A stretch of DNA of 27,872 bases from an uncultured Steroidobacter sp. (GTDB lineage: Bacteria > Pseudomonadota > Gammaproteobacteria > Steroidobacterales > Steroidobacteraceae), in assembly GCA_946478975.1 (NCBI GenBank), contig CAMLEO010000059.1, positions 1 to 27,872 on the forward strand, in the 5' to 3' direction. A model generated the notes under the pieces. That model made no database searches. It worked only from the letters and a program-made list of their open reading frames with translations, and was not told where the DNA came from. This document shows, piece by piece, positions 24,204 through 27,872 of the stretch. Both the position numbers and the translations under genes were made by a program. Positions within the stretch are counted from its first letter, which is position 1. Every line of letters begins with the position of its first letter.

Positions 24204-26540
24204 ATGCTGAAAGATCGATGGCGGTTTTTTCTGGCGCTTGCGGTGGCAATGGTTGCGTCGAGCGCGGCATCCGCGCATCCTGCAAGCAAGGCTGTCGAGC
24301 TGAGCGTTCTATCGAGCCCAGCCCAATATGTTTCAGGCGGCGATGCACGCATCGAAGTACGCCTGGCGCCCGGGGTGTCTCACAAAATCCAGTTGTATTT
24401 GAACGGCCGCCCGCTGCAGGTGGATTTGAAGGACAAGGGCGATCGCATTCAAGCCGTGATCACGGGCCTTACGGAAGGCGAGAATCAGCTAGAAGTCCTC
24501 GTCAAAGGCCGGCCCGAGCGCGATTCCATCAAGCTGATCAATTACCCGATCACGGGTCCGATGTTCTCCGGCCCGCAGCAGCAGCCGTTTGTTTGTACCA
24601 CGACTCAAGGTGGCGTCGGTCGTCAGCCCATCATCGAGAGTGCAACCCCGCCCGGCACGCGCGTGTTCGACACCGCTGGCAACGTGATTGGCTACAGCCG
24701 CGACTGCTCGATCGAAACGTTTGTTACTTATCTGTATCGCACGACGAGCAACACGTGGGCCCCGATGCCCGCCGATGGCAGCCGCCCCGCCGACCTCGCG
24801 CAGGTGACGATGCCGGATGGACGCACGGTCGATTTCGTCGTGCGCCGCGAAGTCGGCTCGATCAATCGTTTCCTGTACAGCTTTGCGATGCTCGCGCCGG
24901 CGGGGGAGAGGCCGGGCAAGATCGATTTGAGCTTGTGGAATGGGCGCCTGCTGTATTGGTTCCAGGGCGGCGTCGCCATCGGTCACACGCAAGGCACGGT
25001 GCATAGCGGCTCGCTCAATCCCGACATCCTGCGGCTCGGCTACGCCATCGCGCATTCCAGCGGCAACAACACGGGCTCGCATTACAACCTGCAAGTCGCG
25101 GGCGAGACCGCGATGATGACCAAGGAACGTTTCATCGAGCGCTACGGCGTGCCCCAGTACACCGTCGGCCTCGGCGGCTCCGGTGGCGCGATTCAACAAT
25201 ACATCATCGGTCAGAACCTGCCTGGCGTGCTCGATGCGCTGCTGCCAGTGCAGTCGTATCCCGATATGGTCACGCAGACCATCCACGTCGGCGATTGCGA
25301 ACTGCTGGAGCACTACATGGATGCGACCGATCGCGCGAATCCGAAGTGGCGCGTGACCAAGAATCGCAGCTGGCTGGTCGGCTTGAACGCCGAAGAAGGG
25401 TTCGACAAGGTCAACGATCCGCTCGCGCAGCTGAAGGTCGCGCTGGGTTACAGCACGGCGGTTGGCTCGACAGAATGCGTTCCCGCCTGGCGCGGATTGA
25501 CGCCGCTCGCGATGAACCCGCTGTTCGGGCAGGCGCCGAACCAGCAGAACTATGAGCCGCAGTCGGCGATCGCTGCGATCCGCTGGACTCACTATGACGA
25601 TCTGCGAAATATCTATGGCGTCGATGAGACCGGCGCCGCGCGCCCGACCTGGGACAACGTCGGCGTGCAGTACGGCTTGCGCTCGTTGCAGGAAGGCAAG
25701 ATCACGCTGGATGAATTCCTGAATTTGAACTGGAGCATCGGCGGTTGGAAACATCCGAGCCAGATGGTGCAGGAGGGTTTCCCGTTCTTCGGCACGACTC
25801 CCGCGGAGATCAACAAGGCGCTCACCGTGCCCGGTTATTTCGATCCGTGGAGCCGGCGCAATATGAATTTGAGCACCGATCCCTCGCAGCCGGCGCCACG
25901 CACACATGGCGACTTCAGCGCGATGCGGGCGGCGTATACGTCGGGCATGGTGTTCAGCGGCCAGCTCGATCGGCCGACCATCGATCATCGCCAGTACCTG
26001 GAGCGCGAGCTCGACATGCACAACGTGCATCAGAGCTTCGCCGTGCGCCGTCGCGTGCTGGATAAGATGGGCAACAGCGACATGCTCCTGATCTGGTTCA
26101 CCGACACCATGCCCGGCGTGCCGAAGGCGAGCCAGTCGATGGATGCGATCGCAGTCATGGAAGAATGGCTGAAGAACATGGAGAAGTGGCCGGAGAAGGG
26201 CATTCGCGGCAATCGACCGTCGCGGGCGGTGGACAGCTGCTTCGATGTCGCCGGCAAACTCATTTATGGTGGTGACGATGCGTGGAACGGCATCCTCGAC
26301 GACAAACCCGCCGGCCCGTGCACGCAACGGTTCCCGATTCACTCTACGTCGCGCATCGTCGCCGGTGCGCCGATTCAAGGTGGCATTTACAAATGCGCTT
26401 TGAAGCCGGTGGAGCAGGCGGTCGCGGAAGGAACCTATGCGCCGTGGACGTTGAGCGAGCTGCAGGTGCAACGGTTGCAGCAGATCTTTCCGGAAGGCGT
26501 TTGCGATTACAGCAAGCCTGACCAGGCTCGGCCGCTTTGA
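24204..26540 (+). CDS. Secreted DUF6351-like protein, probable alpha/beta-hydrolase type
   Basis: This 778-residue exported protein has signal peptide 1-24 (cleavage after ASA). A beta-rich N-terminal domain (about 30-110) is followed by a large catalytic-looking domain. GLGGSGGAIQQY (S326) resembles the nucleophile elbow of alpha/beta hydrolases, and it is preceded by the lid-like KERFIERYGVPQYTV. Asp residues in GDCELLEHYMD and late His residues (DRPTIDHRQYLER, MHNVHQSF) could complete a triad, but this is not certain. Several Cys residues suit a periplasmic or extracellular setting. It matches the DUF6351 type by impression; the substrate is unknown. GGGGGAT precedes the ATG. It has its own promoter-like region and a strong terminator, so it is monocistronic. 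Confidence 0.83.
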   Translation: MLKDRWRFFLALAVAMVASSAASAHPASKAVELSVLSSPAQYVSGGDARIEVRLAPGVSHKIQLYLNGRPLQVDLKDKGDRIQAVITGLTEGENQLEVLVKGRPERDSIKLINYPITGPMFSGPQQQPFVCTTTQGGVGRQPIIESATPPGTRVFDTAGNVIGYSRDCSIETFVTYLYRTTSNTWAPMPADGSRPADLAQVTMPDGRTVDFVVRREVGSINRFLYSFAMLAPAGERPGKIDLSLWNGRLLYWFQGGVAIGHTQGTVHSGSLNPDILRLGYAIAHSSGNNTGSHYNLQVAGETAMMTKERFIERYGVPQYTVGLGGSGGAIQQYIIGQNLPGVLDALLPVQSYPDMVTQTIHVGDCELLEHYMDATDRANPKWRVTKNRSWLVGLNAEEGFDKVNDPLAQLKVALGYSTAVGSTECVPAWRGLTPLAMNPLFGQAPNQQNYEPQSAIAAIRWTHYDDLRNIYGVDETGAARPTWDNVGVQYGLRSLQEGKITLDEFLNLNWSIGGWKHPSQMVQEGFPFFGTTPAEINKALTVPGYFDPWSRRNMNLSTDPSQPAPRTHGDFSAMRAAYTSGMVFSGQLDRPTIDHRQYLERELDMHNVHQSFAVRRRVLDKMGNSDMLLIWFTDTMPGVPKASQSMDAIAVMEEWLKNMEKWPEKGIRGNRPSRAVDSCFDVAGKLIYGGDDAWNGILDDKPAGPCTQRFPIHSTSRIVAGAPIQGGIYKCALKPVEQAVAEGTYAPWTLSELQVQRLQQIFPEGVCDYSKPDQARPL

Positions 26541-26545
26541 GCGAT

Positions 26546-26586
26546 AATGGCGTCCCCGCGTGCGTGCGGGGGCGCCATTCATTTTT
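26546..26586 (+). terminator. Intrinsic terminator after the DUF6351-like gene
   Basis: A 14-bp stem pairs AATGGCGTCCCCGC (26546-26559) with GCGGGGGCGCCATT (26566-26579). It contains one U-G wobble and a 6-base loop, and a run of five T follows (26582-26586). It begins five bases after the stop codon. There is no T-run on the opposite strand, so it acts in one direction. Confidence 0.88.
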
Positions 26587-26604
26587 CGAGCTGTGCCATC
26601 GCCG

Positions 26605-27216
26605 ATGACTCGCATCGATTACAAGAAAGAGCTCGAGTCGCTCTACACCGCCTCCGCCAGACAGCCTGCATTCGTCGATGTGCCGAAGCTCAACTACCTG
26701 AGCGTCGATGGCACCGGCGATCCCAACACGTCGCCTGCGTACCAGGCGGCGGTGCAGGCGCTGTTCAGTCTTTCGTACACGATCAAGTTCTCGATCAAGA
26801 AGAGCGCGACGGCCGTCGACTATGGCGTGATGCCTCTAGAAGGTTTGTGGTGGGTGGATGACATGCGTCAGTTCAGCGTCGCGCGCAAGCACGAGTGGCT
26901 GTGGACGATCATGATCATGCAACCGCCCATCGTCACTAAAGCCATTGTCGAAACGTGCCGCGCCGAACTCGCTCGCAAGAAAGATCTTCCTTCGCTGTCC
27001 CAAGTGAGGTTCGCGGCCTTCAAAGAAGGCAAAGCCGCGCAGATCCTGCACCTCGGCCCCTTCAGCGAAGAAGGCCCCACCATCGAAAAGCTCCACGCCT
27101 TCATCGCCGCCAGCGGCTGCAAGCTCTCCGGCAAACACCACGAGATCTACCTGAGCGACATCCGCCGCGCCGCCCCAGCAAAGTGGAAGACGATCATTCG
27201 CCAGCCGGTGGAGTAG
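26605..27216 (+). CDS. GyrI-like small-molecule-binding-domain protein
   Basis: This 203-residue cytosolic protein of the GyrI-like/SOUL-type superfamily begins MTRIDYKKELESLY and contains PKLNYLSVDGTGDP, the middle segment FSIKK and GVMPLEGLWW, then AAQILHLGPFSEEGPTIEKLHAFIAASG and KHHEIYLSDIRR, a combination typical of stand-alone GyrI-like proteins. The superfamily binds small hydrophobic or drug-like ligands. ATG 26605 lies 18 bases after the terminator T-run, and an in-frame GTG at 26593 is the alternative. No Shine-Dalgarno is evident. Its promoter must lie within the end of the previous gene or the terminator, or the mRNA is leaderless. Confidence 0.87.
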   Translation: MTRIDYKKELESLYTASARQPAFVDVPKLNYLSVDGTGDPNTSPAYQAAVQALFSLSYTIKFSIKKSATAVDYGVMPLEGLWWVDDMRQFSVARKHEWLWTIMIMQPPIVTKAIVETCRAELARKKDLPSLSQVRFAAFKEGKAAQILHLGPFSEEGPTIEKLHAFIAASGCKLSGKHHEIYLSDIRRAAPAKWKTIIRQPVE

Positions 27217-27248
27217 GGCGCTGTCGACCCGCGTCGGTGACTATCCGA

Positions 27249-27277
27249 TTGCGCGAGGGAGGGAGATCGACGATAAA
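27249..27277 (+). promoter_or_regulatory. Weak promoter-like pair before the TonB-type gene
   Basis: TTGCGC (27249-27254) and GATAAA (27272-27277) are 17 bases apart. That would start a transcript near 27284, upstream of the ATG at 27326. The match is partial and is offered only because the following gene must have a promoter nearby. Confidence 0.25.
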
Positions 27278-27325
27278 GTGCGACCTGGCACTTCATCGGA
27301 TTCTCACGTCACAGATCGGCTTCAG

Positions 27326-27872
27326 ATGCAGGCGACCGACGCTCAGATCGACGCTCCTTCCGCGGGCCGGCTGGTCATCCGCATCAAGTTGATTCCGCAA
27401 GAGCCGGCGCCGCCGCCGGCCTGGCGGCGGTTGAGCAAAAGTGCGCTGCTGGTAGTTGGAATCATCGCGATTGCGCTGGGCTGGTGGGGGATCAGTACTT
27501 TCACAAGAACCGATCCGGTGCCCCCGCCCGTTGCCGAGCCGGCTGCCCAAACAACCGTGACGAAACCGGTCGAGGCGCCGCCGCCGGTTGCACCGGAAGT
27601 GCGGCAGCAACCAGACGTGCCGACGTCTGCCATCAACGAAGTGAGTCCGGACGTACCGCAAAGCGCACTCGACACCATCCGCGGCACGGTCCGAGTTTCC
27701 GTTCTCGTCACCATCGATCCACAGGGCCGAGTCGTCGGCGCCAGGGCGGATGATCGCGGCCCGAGTCGTTACTTTGAGCGGCTCGCCCTCAAAGCGTCGA
27801 AGCAGTGGGCTTTCACGCCCGCGACAGCGCAAGAGCCGCGGACCATGCAGATACGATTCAACTTTACGCGGA
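27326..27872 (+). CDS. TonB-type energy transducer, C-terminally truncated by the window edge
   Basis: The frame is open from ATG 27326 to the window end (182 codons). The protein has a short cytoplasmic N-terminus, one membrane segment (about residues 43-60, SALLVVGIIAIALGWWGI) and a proline-rich periplasmic linker with PVPPPVAEP and EAPPPVAPE. A TonB C-terminal domain follows (TVRVSVLVTIDPQGRVVGARADDRGPSRYFERLALKASKQWAFTPA). An in-frame GTG at 27278 could extend it by 16 residues, but the ribosome site there is poorly spaced. It links proton-motive force to outer-membrane receptors, or is one of the small TonB-C proteins of unclear partnership. No exbB or exbD is in view. Confidence 0.85.
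   Translation, partial: MQATDAQIDAPSAGRLVIRIKLIPQEPAPPPAWRRLSKSALLVVGIIAIALGWWGISTFTRTDPVPPPVAEPAAQTTVTKPVEAPPPVAPEVRQQPDVPTSAINEVSPDVPQSALDTIRGTVRVSVLVTIDPQGRVVGARADDRGPSRYFERLALKASKQWAFTPATAQEPRTMQIRFNFTR

Noticed and set aside
24489..26615. Long open frame antisense to the DUF6351-like gene (708 codons)
   Set aside because: Composition is Arg/His/Ala-rich without structure. It crosses the terminator and is a shadow frame.

Overview
The window is GC-rich chromosomal DNA with tightly packed genes, frequent GTG starts and many 4-base stop/start overlaps. A TonB-dependent receptor, a complete minor-pilin operon (fimU-pilV-pilW-pilX-pilY1-pilE), a sodium:solute symporter and a DUF6351-type secreted protein together suggest a gammaproteobacterium of the Steroidobacter/Xanthomonad-like kind. 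That placement is an inference from gene content only.

Region 1 (1-740, minus strand) is a decayed reverse transcriptase gene that runs off the left edge. It carries an in-frame amber codon and a frameshift before the YADD catalytic motif. The DNA looks less GC-rich than the rest. It resembles the bacterial defence (UG/DRT/Abi-like) reverse transcriptases.

Region 2 (968-9717) is a catabolic module. A LysR regulator is divergent from an outer-membrane TonB-dependent receptor. The receptor is followed by a three-subunit flavoprotein dehydrogenase (D-amino-acid-oxidase-like subunit, small 2Fe-2S subunit, and FAD/NAD(P) subunit with a BFD-type 2Fe-2S tail), an SSS-family symporter and an orphan ECF sigma factor. 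The oxidase architecture is that of octopine/nopaline oxidase, D-hydroxyproline dehydrogenase and HCN synthase. The module reads as uptake across the outer membrane, uptake across the inner membrane and oxidation of an opine, D-amino acid or similar secondary amine. The lysR-receptor gap holds a repeated operator-like motif and a separate dyad.

Region 3 (9718-16688) is the type IV pilus minor-pilin operon. It has a leader with four mutually complementary short arms.

Region 4 (16743-24101) is the most interesting part: a compact five-gene operon encoding a SWIM zinc-finger protein, a DUF5691-like helical protein, a MoxR-type AAA+ ATPase, a DUF5682-like protein and a VWA protein with an intact MIDAS. 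From memory it corresponds to the uncharacterised E. coli yehL-yehM-yehP-yehQ cluster (YehL subfamily of MoxR). It looks like an ATPase/VWA remodelling machine with unknown client.

Region 5 (24204-27872) has a secreted DUF6351-like alpha/beta-hydrolase-type protein with a strong intrinsic terminator, a GyrI-like small-molecule-binding-domain protein, and the start of a TonB-type energy transducer cut by the right edge. No tRNA, rRNA, CRISPR array or intact insertion sequence was seen.
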